Part shown: positions 46,371 through 54,370 of the stretch, piece after piece
Position numbering within the stretch: the stretch's first letter is position 1
Layout: each line of letters starts with the position of its first letter
NCBI RefSeq assembly: GCF_916618745.1
Contig: NZ_OU745373.1
Span: 2,494,501 to 2,558,500 of the forward strand
Length of the DNA stretch: 64,000 bases
Origin: Cardiobacterium sp. Marseille-Q4385
GTDB lineage: Bacteria > Pseudomonadota > Gammaproteobacteria > Cardiobacteriales > Cardiobacteriaceae
Direction: 5' to 3'
Position numbers and translations under genes: made by a program
Notes under the pieces: generated by a model
Told to the model about the DNA's origin: nothing
Databases searched by the model: none
The model's input: the letters and a program-made list of their open reading frames with translations, nothing else

Positions 46371-47147
46371 TCAGATTTCCACGTCGCGGTTGCAATCTTT
46401 AGAATAAATGTAGCTGAATGGGCCACGGCCAGCGGCATAAGATGCCTGCTTGCAATACGGGCCAAACCAGATGAAATCCTCTTCCTGAATCAAATACCAG
46501 TCTTCATCCAGCAAATAGCAGCCTTGGCCTTCATACACATAAGCGCCATGTTCCTGCACATGCGTTTCGATAATATTGTGGCTGGCGCCGGGATCGAAAC
46601 TGAGAATATGCATATTCATATCGAAGGCTTCTTCTACCGGCAGCAAATCCTTAATATGGACATTGGCCATACCATCATAATCCGTCCATTGAATGGCATT
46701 GACATTGCCAAATACGGCATAGGGAGCCAGACCGCCCGGATGCGGCACATAACGCTGCTTGTAGAGCAGGATACGGCCTTCCTTGTGGTTTGCGTTTTCA
46801 AAATCGATGCCGACACCGGGCGGGGCATAAGCATAGCCACCCTGTTTTAATACTTCGCTTTTATCGCCGACCTTGACCTTTAATTCTGCCGGGCCTTCGA
46901 GCAAATAAATAAACGATTCCTCATGCGCCTTGGCGCCGTAAGTAATCGTGCTTTTCGCATTCGGGCCAAGCGTGCCAATGAGCTGAATAAAGCTGGCGCC
47001 CATTTTTGGCGTGGCAAGAATCGTCATTTTGCAATCCGTCAGACCGGGAACCGTATTGATAACCCGTCCTTCCGGAGTAATTACGGCATAATTACCATGT
47101 TTGACGACTGAGCGGTTTCTTAACAAACCTGCGGGATAACCTGGCAT
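46371..47147 (-). CDS. allE: (S)-ureidoglycine aminohydrolase
   Basis: AllE releases ammonia from ureidoglycine to give ureidoglycolate. The 258-residue bicupin follows the E. coli protein closely: RSVVKHGNYAVITPEG near residue 12, ATPKMGASFIQL near 45, and FDMNMHILSFDPGASHNIIE near 172 with the Mn ligands. ETHVQEHGAYVYEGQG and the C-terminal SYIYSKDCNRDVEI also match. GGAGA precedes the ATG. It is the first gene of the minus-strand cluster, with a possible operator at 47165-47182 just upstream. No allC or allD gene is in the window. Confidence 0.94.
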   Translation of the reverse strand: MPGYPAGLLRNRSVVKHGNYAVITPEGRVINTVPGLTDCKMTILATPKMGASFIQLIGTLGPNAKSTITYGAKAHEESFIYLLEGPAELKVKVGDKSEVLKQGGYAYAPPGVGIDFENANHKEGRILLYKQRYVPHPGGLAPYAVFGNVNAIQWTDYDGMANVHIKDLLPVEEAFDMNMHILSFDPGASHNIIETHVQEHGAYVYEGQGCYLLDEDWYLIQEEDFIWFGPYCKQASYAAGRGPFSYIYSKDCNRDVEI

Positions 47148-47164
47148 TTTTCTCTCCTATTTGG

Positions 47165-47182
47165 CGACAAAACAACTTGTCG
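47165..47182. promoter_or_regulatory. Possible operator upstream of allE
   Basis: CGACAA and TTGTCG are inverted 6-bp arms separated by 6 nt, 18 bp before the allE start. The position suits a repressor site for the ureide cluster, but the regulator is not visible. Confidence 0.35.
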
Positions 47183-47254
47183 AAAAAGAATATACGCCCG
47201 CCAACAATCCATCCCGATAGCCGCCGGTGACAAGCAAGTGTCTTTGCATGCCAT

Positions 47255-47284
47255 AAAAAATCCCGCCGGATGGCGGGATTTTTA
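47255..47284. terminator. Terminator downstream of the cyclophilin gene
   Basis: AAAAAATCCCGCC, GGAT and GGCGGGATTTTTAT form a perfect hairpin with A and T runs. It ends the minus-strand cyclophilin unit. Confidence 0.9.
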
Positions 47285-47296
47285 TAGGCCGGACGT

Positions 47297-48193
47297 TTAT
47301 CGCTGCACGCGTGATGGCACGCTGATATTGCACACATCGGTGTAACCGGCGGTGCGCATGAACCAGTCGCCGCTGCGGTTGCGCCGCGATTCCACCATCT
47401 CGGCGAAGGCCGGGCTATCGGTCTTCATGATTTGCAGCGCCAGGCGTTCGCTTTCCGGCACTTCGCTGCCGAGGCGGATATTCTTGATTGGGGTGTATTC
47501 CGCCGGGCTGTTGTAGTAGCCGGCATAACCTGCGTTGTTATTGGTGCCGCGCGGCAGGCTGCTGAGTAGTTCCATGCCGTGCACGACGCGGCCGACCAGG
47601 GTGATGTTGCGGTCGAGGTAGCGCGGCGACTGGCCGATGACGACATAGAGTTCGGCGCCGTTGCTGCTATCCGGCGGATCGTTACGTCCGGAACCGAGCA
47701 CGCCGTAGCAGTGGGTCAGCCAGGCATCTTTGTCATCGTTCGCTACGGCAAAGCCGTCGGCAAATCCGACCTGCTTGGCCCAGCCGTCTTTATCCGGCAG
47801 GGCGGTAAACGCCAGTCCGGCCAGCGGGCGGGTAAATTCGGCGGGCAGCGCCTTGCTTTCCGGCGGCAGCGGTTTTGCCTTGGCTTTGTCCTCGGCATCG
47901 GGATCGCCAAACTGGGCGACGTAGTTGTCCTGCACGCGATACACGCTCAGGCCGTCCCAAAAGTGTTGCTGCGCCAGCAGTTTGATTTGCGCGACATGCT
48001 CCGGAGCGAAGTCCGGCGCCAGTTCGAAGACCACCGTGCCCTTATCAAGCTGCATATAGAGCAGGTTGGCGGGATCCGGTGTGCGCCAGGCATCGGCCGG
48101 CGCGGTGTCGATAATCTCCTGGGTGGAGCGGCCCGGGGTGGCGAGTACCGGCAGGGCGCAACACAGGACGGCGGCAAGCAGGGTTCTTTTCAT
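47297..48193 (-). CDS. Exported cyclophilin-type peptidyl-prolyl isomerase
   Basis: This is a 298-residue periplasmic protein. The signal peptide is about residues 1-18 (LLAAVLCCALPVLA). The cyclophilin-like domain starts near 45 with YMQLDKGTVVFELAPDFAPEH and contains FWDGLSVYRVQDNYVAQFGDP. ELYVVIGQSPRYLDRNITLVGRVVHGMELL carries the later strands. It is longer than simple PpiA, with an acidic insertion and a C-terminal extension. I start at 48193, where GGAGAA precedes ATG. The 31-residue upstream frame is not needed. Confidence 0.88.
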   Translation of the reverse strand: MKRTLLAAVLCCALPVLATPGRSTQEIIDTAPADAWRTPDPANLLYMQLDKGTVVFELAPDFAPEHVAQIKLLAQQHFWDGLSVYRVQDNYVAQFGDPDAEDKAKAKPLPPESKALPAEFTRPLAGLAFTALPDKDGWAKQVGFADGFAVANDDKDAWLTHCYGVLGSGRNDPPDSSNGAELYVVIGQSPRYLDRNITLVGRVVHGMELLSSLPRGTNNNAGYAGYYNSPAEYTPIKNIRLGSEVPESERLALQIMKTDSPAFAEMVESRRNRSGDWFMRTAGYTDVCNISVPSRVQR

Positions 48194-48272
48194 GTCTTTT
48201 CTCCAGGGAAAGCCAGCGGATTGTGGCAGGGCCAAACTACCCGCATGGCGCGGCAGCGTCAATTCTGCCGCT

Positions 48273-48299
48273 AAAAAAACCGCCACAGGGGCGGTTTTG
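48273..48299 (-). terminator. Terminator of the OppA-like pair
   Basis: AAAAAACCGCC, ACAG and GGGCGGTTTT form a stem whose minus-strand reading ends in T7, just past the second binding-protein gene. Confidence 0.85.
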
Positions 48300-48309
48300 G
48301 GGGGGCGGC

Positions 48310-49875
48310 TTATTTTTCGATGCGGATGTATTTGCTCGGCCAGTGGTTCATCACGTTGGCTTCGTAGCCTTTGACGTAGGGCTTCACCAGATGTTTGGAG
48401 ACGAAGTAATACACCGGGATGAGGCCGTTCTGGTCAATCAGCCGTTTTTCCGCACTCTGTAGCAGGGCGGCGCGTTTTCCGGCATCGGTTTCCGCCGCTG
48501 CGGCAGCGAGGATTTTGTCGTATTCGGGGTCGTTCAGGCCGATGGTGTTGCTGCCGCCGCCGCTGATGAAAAGGTCAAGGTAGGTGTTGGCATCATCGTA
48601 ATCGCCCATCCACGAGCCCCGGAAGATTTGTGTTTTGTATTCGCGGCGGTCGTTGAGGTAGGCCTTCCATTCTTTGTTGGTCAGGGTGGTTTCTACGCCC
48701 AAGCCTTCTTTCCACAAGGCAGCGACGGCGATAGCGACTTTTTTGTTGTTGTCGTTGCTGTTGTAGAGCAGCTCGACTTTGAACGGTTTGTCTTTGCTGT
48801 AGCCTGCTTCGCTGTAGAGTTTTTTCGCGCGTTCGAGGCGTTTGGCATAGTCCCAGGCGGCGTAGTCGGGGGTGTAGGGGGTGTAGCCGCTCACGCCCGG
48901 GGTGACGAAGCCGTAGGCCGGGGTTTCGCCGCTGCCCGCCAGTTTGACGATGCGGTCGCGGTCGAGCGCAAGGTTCAGCGCTTCACGCAGTTTGGGCGCG
49001 TCTTTGAACGGTTCTTTGGTCAGGTTGAAGCCGAAGTAGTAGGTGCCGAGGTAGTTGTGGATGCTCAGTTCGTCACCGAGATTTTCGCTCAGCCATTTGA
49101 TCTGGTCGTTGGGCACGTCCGCCGTCCAGTCAAGTTCGCCGGCACGGTAGCGTTGCAGTTCGGCGTTTTTGTCTTCGCTGACGTAGTAGATGACTTTGTC
49201 GAGTACGACTTGGGCGGCGCCGTAGTAGGTAGGCGATTTTTCCAGGGTGATGCTGGCCGATGGTTTCCATTCGCGCATTTTGAAAGCGCCGTTGCCCACG
49301 ATGTGTTCGGCGCGCGTCCAGTCTTTGCCGTATTTTTCCACGACGTGACGCGGCACGGGGTAGGTGGCGGCGTTGCTGAGCAGGCCGGTGAAGTATGGCG
49401 TTGGGTTGTTCAGCTCGACGCGCAGGGTGTGCGCGTCCACGGCGGTGATGCCGAGGCTGTCCACTGCTGCCGTGCCTTCGGCGATTTCTTTGGCGTTTTT
49501 GACCGGGTAGAGGAAGAAGGCGTATTTGCTGCCGGTTTCCGGATCGACGGCGCGCCGCCAGGCATAGACGAAGTCGTCAGCGGTGACGGGTTTGCCGTCC
49601 GACCAGTTGGCTTCACGCAGATGGAAGGTCCAGGTTTTGCCGTCGCTACTCACGTCCCAGCTGGCAGCGGCGCCGGGGATGGGGCGTGCACCGGCGTCTT
49701 CATCGACGAGGCCGACGAACATGTCGCGCAGGATGTGCATTTCTGGCATGCCTTGGGCGAGTTGCGGGTCCATACTGGCGGGTTCGGCGTCGTTGCTGCG
49801 GCGGAAGATGATTTCGGCCTGCGCGCCGCCACAAAGGGCAGCGAGCAGGAGGGTGGCGAGCAGGTGTCGTTGCAT
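48310..49875 (-). CDS. oppA: OppA-like peptide-binding protein (second of a tandem pair)
   Basis: This is a 521-residue periplasmic solute-binding protein of family 5. The signal peptide ends ALCGGAQA. The mature start IIFRRSNDAEPASMDPQLAQG is the OppA/MppA entry pattern, followed by KPVTADDFVYAWRRAVDPETGSK and HNYLGTYYFGFNLTKEPF. It should bind oligopeptides or murein peptides and deliver them to an ABC permease, but no oppBCDF is visible. It lies 20 bp after its paralogue on the same strand, with GGAGA before the ATG. The two share many blocks yet clearly differ, so this is an old duplication. Confidence 0.92.
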   Translation of the reverse strand: MQRHLLATLLLAALCGGAQAEIIFRRSNDAEPASMDPQLAQGMPEMHILRDMFVGLVDEDAGARPIPGAAASWDVSSDGKTWTFHLREANWSDGKPVTADDFVYAWRRAVDPETGSKYAFFLYPVKNAKEIAEGTAAVDSLGITAVDAHTLRVELNNPTPYFTGLLSNAATYPVPRHVVEKYGKDWTRAEHIVGNGAFKMREWKPSASITLEKSPTYYGAAQVVLDKVIYYVSEDKNAELQRYRAGELDWTADVPNDQIKWLSENLGDELSIHNYLGTYYFGFNLTKEPFKDAPKLREALNLALDRDRIVKLAGSGETPAYGFVTPGVSGYTPYTPDYAAWDYAKRLERAKKLYSEAGYSKDKPFKVELLYNSNDNNKKVAIAVAALWKEGLGVETTLTNKEWKAYLNDRREYKTQIFRGSWMGDYDDANTYLDLFISGGGSNTIGLNDPEYDKILAAAAAETDAGKRAALLQSAEKRLIDQNGLIPVYYFVSKHLVKPYVKGYEANVMNHWPSKYIRIEK

Positions 49876-49895
49876 ATGTTCTCCTTCGGGTGGTT

Positions 49896-51467
49896 TTATT
49901 TTTCGATGCGCAGGTACTGGCTGCGGACTTGTCCCATGATGTTCGGCTCGTAGCCTTTGACGTAGGGTTTGAGCAGGCGCACGGTGACGTAGTGATAAAT
50001 CGGGGCGACGACGTAATTATCGGTGACGATTTTTTCCGCTTCTTGCAACTGCTGGGCGCGCGTTGGCAGGTCGAGCGTGCCAGCAGCGGCTTTAAGGGCG
50101 GCGTCATAGGCGGGGTCGGCGAAGCCGGAATGGTTCATGCTGGCGTTTTGCTGGAAGATTTCGAGGAAGGTGTAGGGATCGTTGTAATCGCCGATCCAGG
50201 CGTAGCGGTACACTTCGACGTTTTTCTGGTTCAGGTTGGAGAGCATGACTTTCCATTCCTGGTTTTCCAGTTCGGCCTGCACGCCCAGCACCTGCTTCCA
50301 CATGGCGGCGACGGCAACGGCGATTTTTTTGTGCGCGTCGCTGGTGTTGTAGGTGATGGTGACTTTGAGCGGCTTGTCCTTGCTGTATCCCGCTTCGGCG
50401 TACAGCGCGCGGGCGCGCTCGATTTGTGCCTGGCGGTCGAGTTTGGCGTAATCCGGCAGGTAGGGAGCGCTGTTGTTGGTGGCGGGCGGGACGACGCTGT
50501 AAGCGGGGATTTGTCCCGCTTTGGTGATTTTGTCCACGATGGCTTGGCGGTCGATGGCGATGGTCAGCGCCTCGCGCAGTTTAAGGTTGTCCTTGAAGGG
50601 CGGCTTGGTCAGGTTGAAGCCGTACCAGTAGGTGGAAAGGTAGGGATCAATGTGCAGCTCGGCGGCGTAATCTTTTTTCGCGGTTTCCAGGCTTTCCGGC
50701 GAGAGGGATTCGACGTAGTCCACTTCTCCGGCACGGTAGCGGGCAAAGGCGCTGCTTTCAGATTCGATCGGATAGTAGATGACTTTGTCGATGGCGACTT
50801 GCTCGTGGTTCCAGTACGTCGGCGATTTTTCCGCCGCCAGTAGCGCTTGCGGTTTCCATTCGCTGACGCGGTAGGCACCGTTGGTGACAATGTTGCCAGG
50901 TTGCGTCCATTTATCGCCATGTTGCTCAATGGCTTTCTGTGGCACGGGGTAGCTGGTGTAGTGGGTGAGCAGGCTGATGAAATATGGCGTTGGCGTGTTC
51001 AGTTCGACTTGCAGGGTGCGTTCGTCCAGCGCCTTGATGCCGAGTGCGTTCAGGTCTTTTTCCGCACCGGTCGCGATGGCTTCAGCGTTCTTCACGGGAT
51101 AGAGGATGAAGGCGTATTCGCCGCCGCTGGCGGGGTTGACCGCGCGCTGCCAGGCATAGACGAAATCGGCGGCGGTGACAGGGCTGCCGTCCGACCATTT
51201 GGCGTTGTCGCGCAGGTGGAAGGTGTATGTCTTGCCGTCTGCCGACACCTCCCATTTCTCGGCGACACCGGGGATGATGGTGCCGTCGGCAGCGGCGCTG
51301 GCGAGGCCCTCGAAGTTGTCATAAATGACCGCTGAGCCGGCGTTCTCGCTGGCGAGCTGCGGATCGATGCTCTTCGGCTCGCTGCCGTTGGCGCGGCGGA
51401 AAACGGTCTCGGCCTGGGCGGAGAAGGCGAGGGCGAGCAGGGTGGGTAACAGGAGGCGCTTATTCAT
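49896..51467 (-). CDS. oppA: OppA-like peptide-binding protein (first of a tandem pair)
   Basis: This 523-residue periplasmic binding protein has a signal peptide ending ALAFSAQA. It shares with its neighbour VFRRANGSEPKSIDPQLASE, SPVTAADFVYAWQRAVNPAS and STYWYGFNLTKPPF, and the end VKGYEPNIMGQVRSQYLRIEK parallels that of the paralogue. I start at 51467, where GAGGAAA precedes ATG, not at the longer frame. It is the first gene of a two-gene unit. The permease and ATPase must be elsewhere, so the pair may share one transporter and widen its substrate range. Confidence 0.92.
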   Translation of the reverse strand: MNKRLLLPTLLALAFSAQAETVFRRANGSEPKSIDPQLASENAGSAVIYDNFEGLASAAADGTIIPGVAEKWEVSADGKTYTFHLRDNAKWSDGSPVTAADFVYAWQRAVNPASGGEYAFILYPVKNAEAIATGAEKDLNALGIKALDERTLQVELNTPTPYFISLLTHYTSYPVPQKAIEQHGDKWTQPGNIVTNGAYRVSEWKPQALLAAEKSPTYWNHEQVAIDKVIYYPIESESSAFARYRAGEVDYVESLSPESLETAKKDYAAELHIDPYLSTYWYGFNLTKPPFKDNLKLREALTIAIDRQAIVDKITKAGQIPAYSVVPPATNNSAPYLPDYAKLDRQAQIERARALYAEAGYSKDKPLKVTITYNTSDAHKKIAVAVAAMWKQVLGVQAELENQEWKVMLSNLNQKNVEVYRYAWIGDYNDPYTFLEIFQQNASMNHSGFADPAYDAALKAAAGTLDLPTRAQQLQEAEKIVTDNYVVAPIYHYVTVRLLKPYVKGYEPNIMGQVRSQYLRIEK

Positions 51468-51598
51468 TGAGGTTTCCTCATGATGTCGGGTGGGAATACA
51501 TACTTTACGGCAATTCATATTGAAGGCAAGCGCGCTTTCCCCTGCCAGGCAAGCGGGTTTGCCGCATAATGCACCTTTTCCCTTTCCGCTGGTTTTAC

Positions 51599-51772
51599 AT
51601 GCAGATTCTCTACCTTCTGATCCCGATGTCCGTCGTCCTTATCGTGGCGGCGGTGCTGGCTTTCTCCTGGGCGGTTAAACACCGCCAGTTCGACGACCTC
51701 GAATCGCCCGGCATGATCCCGCTTCTCGACGACACCGACGAAGAACGCCGACACGAGCGGCAAGACCAATGA
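51599..51772 (+). CDS. ccoS: Cbb3-type cytochrome oxidase assembly protein CcoS
   Basis: This is a 57-residue protein with one N-terminal membrane helix (ILYLLIPMSVVLIVAAVLAF). The CcoS signature WAVKHRQFDDLESPGMIPLL follows, then a charged tail. CcoS is needed for cofactor insertion into cbb3 oxidase, used at low oxygen. I start at 51599, which matches the usual family start; an upstream ATG at 51569 would add an unusual tail. Its stop overlaps the next gene as ATGA. The usual ccoGHI genes are not seen next to it. Confidence 0.92.
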   Translation: MQILYLLIPMSVVLIVAAVLAFSWAVKHRQFDDLESPGMIPLLDDTDEERRHERQDQ

Positions 51773-52431
51773 ACGGCGCGGTATTGCTCACCGCCCTCGC
51801 CACCGGCCTCGCCGGCAGCGCACATTGCGTGGCGATGTGCGGCGGTATCAGCGCCTCGCTTGGTCTGGGCAGCACACGCAAGCGTTACCTGCTGGTGTAT
51901 CACGGCGGGCGCCTGCTGAGTTACAGCACCCTGGGGCTGATCTTCGGCTGCCTGCTGCCGCTTTTCGGCTTCCGTCCGCACAATCCCGCTTGGGGGGCCG
52001 CGTTGCGAATCGTGGCAGCGCTGGCGATGCTGCTGGTGGGGGTGCAAATCATCCTGGGCGTCAACTGGCTGCGTCGCCTGGAACGCTACGGCATCAAACT
52101 GTGGCAGCCGCTGGCTGGATTCGTGCAAACCTTGCTGCCGGTGCGCAGTGCCAGCGATGCGCTGCTGCTCGGCTTCCTCTGGGGACTCTTACCCTGCGGC
52201 CTGATTTATAGCGCCCTCGGCCTTGCCCTGATTAGCGGCAACCCGCTGGCGGCGGCGCTGGTGATGCTGACATTTGGTCTGGGAACACTGCCCGCGATGC
52301 TGCTGCTCGGCGTCTTCTCCGGCACGCTGCTACAAGCGCTCACTCGGGACGGCAGCCGCCTGCTGCTCGGCGGGCTGGTTATCGCGGCTGCTTTGTGGAC
52401 GGTATGGCCGTTTCTGGCGCGTCTGGTATAA
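51769..52431 (+). CDS. Sulfite exporter TauE/SafE (UreH-like) family membrane protein
   Basis: This is a 220-residue inner-membrane protein with about six hydrophobic segments. The start LATGLAGSAHCVAMCGGISA carries the HCxxMCGG motif of the UreH/DsbD-like transmembrane domain, and LLGFLWGLLPCGLIYSALGL repeats a Pro-Cys element. Such genes sit next to ccoS in many proteobacteria and are thought to help metal or thiol handling for cbb3 oxidase assembly. The start overlaps ccoS by ATGA, which indicates translational coupling. Confidence 0.88.
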   Translation: MNGAVLLTALATGLAGSAHCVAMCGGISASLGLGSTRKRYLLVYHGGRLLSYSTLGLIFGCLLPLFGFRPHNPAWGAALRIVAALAMLLVGVQIILGVNWLRRLERYGIKLWQPLAGFVQTLLPVRSASDALLLGFLWGLLPCGLIYSALGLALISGNPLAAALVMLTFGLGTLPAMLLLGVFSGTLLQALTRDGSRLLLGGLVIAAALWTVWPFLARLV

Positions 52432-52502
52432 AAGCGCTACGAACTGGCAAAACCCGGTGCGCGGGACTATCCTTGCTGCACACCCACACATCCCTTCCTG
52501 CC

Positions 52503-53450
52503 ATGCCGGAAACCCGCTTGTTTGAAGCCTTTGCTGCCCAACCCGCCTGGGCGGAAAGCGAACTCGCCCAACACCTCGTTACTACCCCTGCCGCACTGCG
52601 CATGCTCTTGGCCGATCTGCACACGCGTGGCATCCTGCGCGTCGCGGAAAGCGCAGACGGCTGGCGGCTTGATCCACCGCCCGAACTGCTTGACGCCGCC
52701 TACCTGCGCGTCGCCTGCCCGCAGGCTCCCATCCACCTCAATGTCGTAACCGATTCCACCAACAGCGTTCTCGCCCGCTTGCATTCGCCGGCAAACGGCA
52801 CGGTCGCCCTCGCTGAATACCAAAGCGCCGGACGTGGCCGCCGTGGCCGACACTGGCAATCCCCCTTCGCCGGACAAATTATCCTCAGTCACTACTGGCA
52901 CTACCCCGAACCTGCTGCCGCTGCCGCCCTTAGCATCGGCCTCGGCCTCGCCGCTGCTGAAGCGTTGCGGCAGGCAGGTTTCCCTGTGCGCCTCAAATGG
53001 CCGAACGATCTCTATCTCGACGGACGCAAAGTCGGCGGCATCCTCGTCGAAACCCATAGCAGCGCGCAGGGCATCGCCACCATCGCCGGCATCGGCATCA
53101 ATCTGCAACCGCTGCCCGGTATCGACCAGCCACACGCGGCTCTGAGCGAAGCGGGGCCCATCGCGCGCAATGCCCTCACTGCTGCGCTCATCAACGCCTG
53201 GCGCGCTGCCTGTGCCGCTCACCCTGCTGCCCGCACCGACTATCCCGCCCGTTGGCGTGAGCTTGACCTGTATTACGAACAAAGAGTCTGTCTCAGCCAT
53301 GCCCAGGGCAATAGTCGCGGCATCAACCGTGGCATTGATGCAGCAGGCCAACTGCTGCTCGAAGATACCGACGGCAACATCCACCCCTGGACGGCAGGCG
53401 ACATCAGCCTGCGCCCCGCATCCCTTCACAACACAGGAGACAACTCATGA
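52503..53450 (+). CDS. birA: Biotin-protein ligase (BirA)
   Basis: BirA activates biotin to biotinyl-AMP and attaches it to carboxylase carrier domains; the bifunctional form also represses biotin genes. The product has 315 residues. An N-terminal winged helix (about 1-60, LAQHLVTTPAALRMLLADL) suggests DNA binding. The biotin and ATP site has SAGRGRRGRHWQSPF near residue 115. RLKWPNDLYLDGRKVGGILVE is nearby, and the small C-terminal domain completes it. I start at 52503; the longer frame from 52395 would overlap the previous gene. It overlaps ydfG by ATGA. Confidence 0.92.
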   Translation: MPETRLFEAFAAQPAWAESELAQHLVTTPAALRMLLADLHTRGILRVAESADGWRLDPPPELLDAAYLRVACPQAPIHLNVVTDSTNSVLARLHSPANGTVALAEYQSAGRGRRGRHWQSPFAGQIILSHYWHYPEPAAAAALSIGLGLAAAEALRQAGFPVRLKWPNDLYLDGRKVGGILVETHSSAQGIATIAGIGINLQPLPGIDQPHAALSEAGPIARNALTAALINAWRAACAAHPAARTDYPARWRELDLYYEQRVCLSHAQGNSRGINRGIDAAGQLLLEDTDGNIHPWTAGDISLRPASLHNTGDNS

Positions 53451-54196
53451 AAGCCCTCGTTACCGGTGCTACCTCCGGATTTGGCGCCGCCATTGCGCGC
53501 AAACTTGTCGCTCGCGGTCATCAAGTCATCATCACCGGCCGCCGCGCCGAACGCCTGCAAGCCCTCTGCGACGAACTCGGCGACGCCTGCCTGCCACTCG
53601 CCTTCGACATCAGCGACGAAGCGGCGACGCTGGCCGCATTAAAGAGCTTGCCTGCCGCCTGGCAGGACATTGATCTGCTCGTGAATAACGCCGGACTCGC
53701 CCTCGGCGCCGATCCCTTCCCTAACTGCAACCTCGCTGACTGGAAACAAATGATCGCGACCAATATCGGCGGCCTCGTTACCGTTACTTATGCCGTACTC
53801 GGCGGCATGGTGGCGCGCAATCGCGGCCACATCATCAACCTCGGCTCGACTGCCGGTACCTACCAGTACGCAGGCGGTAACATCTACGGCGCGACCAAGG
53901 CTTTCGTCAAACAATTCAGCCTCAACCTGCGCGCCGACCTGCTCGGCACCAACGTGCGCGTCTCCAACGTCGAACCCGGCCTCTGTGGCGGCACCGAATT
54001 TTCCAACGTGCGCTACCACGGCGACGATGCCAAAGCCGCCGCGCTCTATGCCAACGTGGACTACCTCACTGCCGACGACATTGCCGACACCGTGCTGTGG
54101 ATCGCCGAGCGCCCGGCACATGTGAACATCAACCGCGTGGAAATCATGCCGGTCGCGCAAGCCTCCGGCGGCCTCGCGGTGAAAAAGAAAGCGTGA
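53447..54196 (+). CDS. ydfG: YdfG-type short-chain dehydrogenase
   Basis: This is a 249-residue NADP-dependent reductase. The nucleotide-binding motif is TGATSGFGAAIARKL near residue 7, NNAGLALG is near 80, and the catalytic Ser, Tyr and Lys are in NLGSTAGTYQYAGGNIYGATKAF near 135-155. The E. coli homologue oxidises L-serine, L-allo-threonine and 3-hydroxy acids and reduces malonic semialdehyde. VEPGLCGGTEFSNVRYHGD is typical of this subgroup. It is translationally coupled to birA. Confidence 0.92.
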   Translation: MKALVTGATSGFGAAIARKLVARGHQVIITGRRAERLQALCDELGDACLPLAFDISDEAATLAALKSLPAAWQDIDLLVNNAGLALGADPFPNCNLADWKQMIATNIGGLVTVTYAVLGGMVARNRGHIINLGSTAGTYQYAGGNIYGATKAFVKQFSLNLRADLLGTNVRVSNVEPGLCGGTEFSNVRYHGDDAKAAALYANVDYLTADDIADTVLWIAERPAHVNINRVEIMPVAQASGGLAVKKKA

Positions 54197-54211
54197 ACTG
54201 CCGCGTAATGC

Positions 54212-54239
54212 AAAGAAGCCCGCTACGGCGGGTTTCTTT
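54212..54239 (+). terminator. birA-ydfG terminator
   Basis: AAAGAAGCCCGC, TACG and GCGGGTTTCTTT form a perfect hairpin just after ydfG. Confidence 0.85.
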
Positions 54240-54323
54240 TTGCCCAGGATTTACCCCGCTAATGACTGACCTGTCCTACCCTATAAACCCCGTGTTTTTC
54301 CGTCGGGCATGGCATCAGCCCAA

Positions 54324-54352
54324 TAAAAAACGCTGCCGAAGCAGCGTTTTTT
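54324..54352 (-). terminator. glpD terminator
   Basis: AAAAAACGCTGC, CGAA and GCAGCGTTTTTT form a hairpin just beyond the glpD stop. It may work in both directions. Confidence 0.85.
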
Positions 54353-54370
54353 GTCGCGCAAAGCGCAGAC

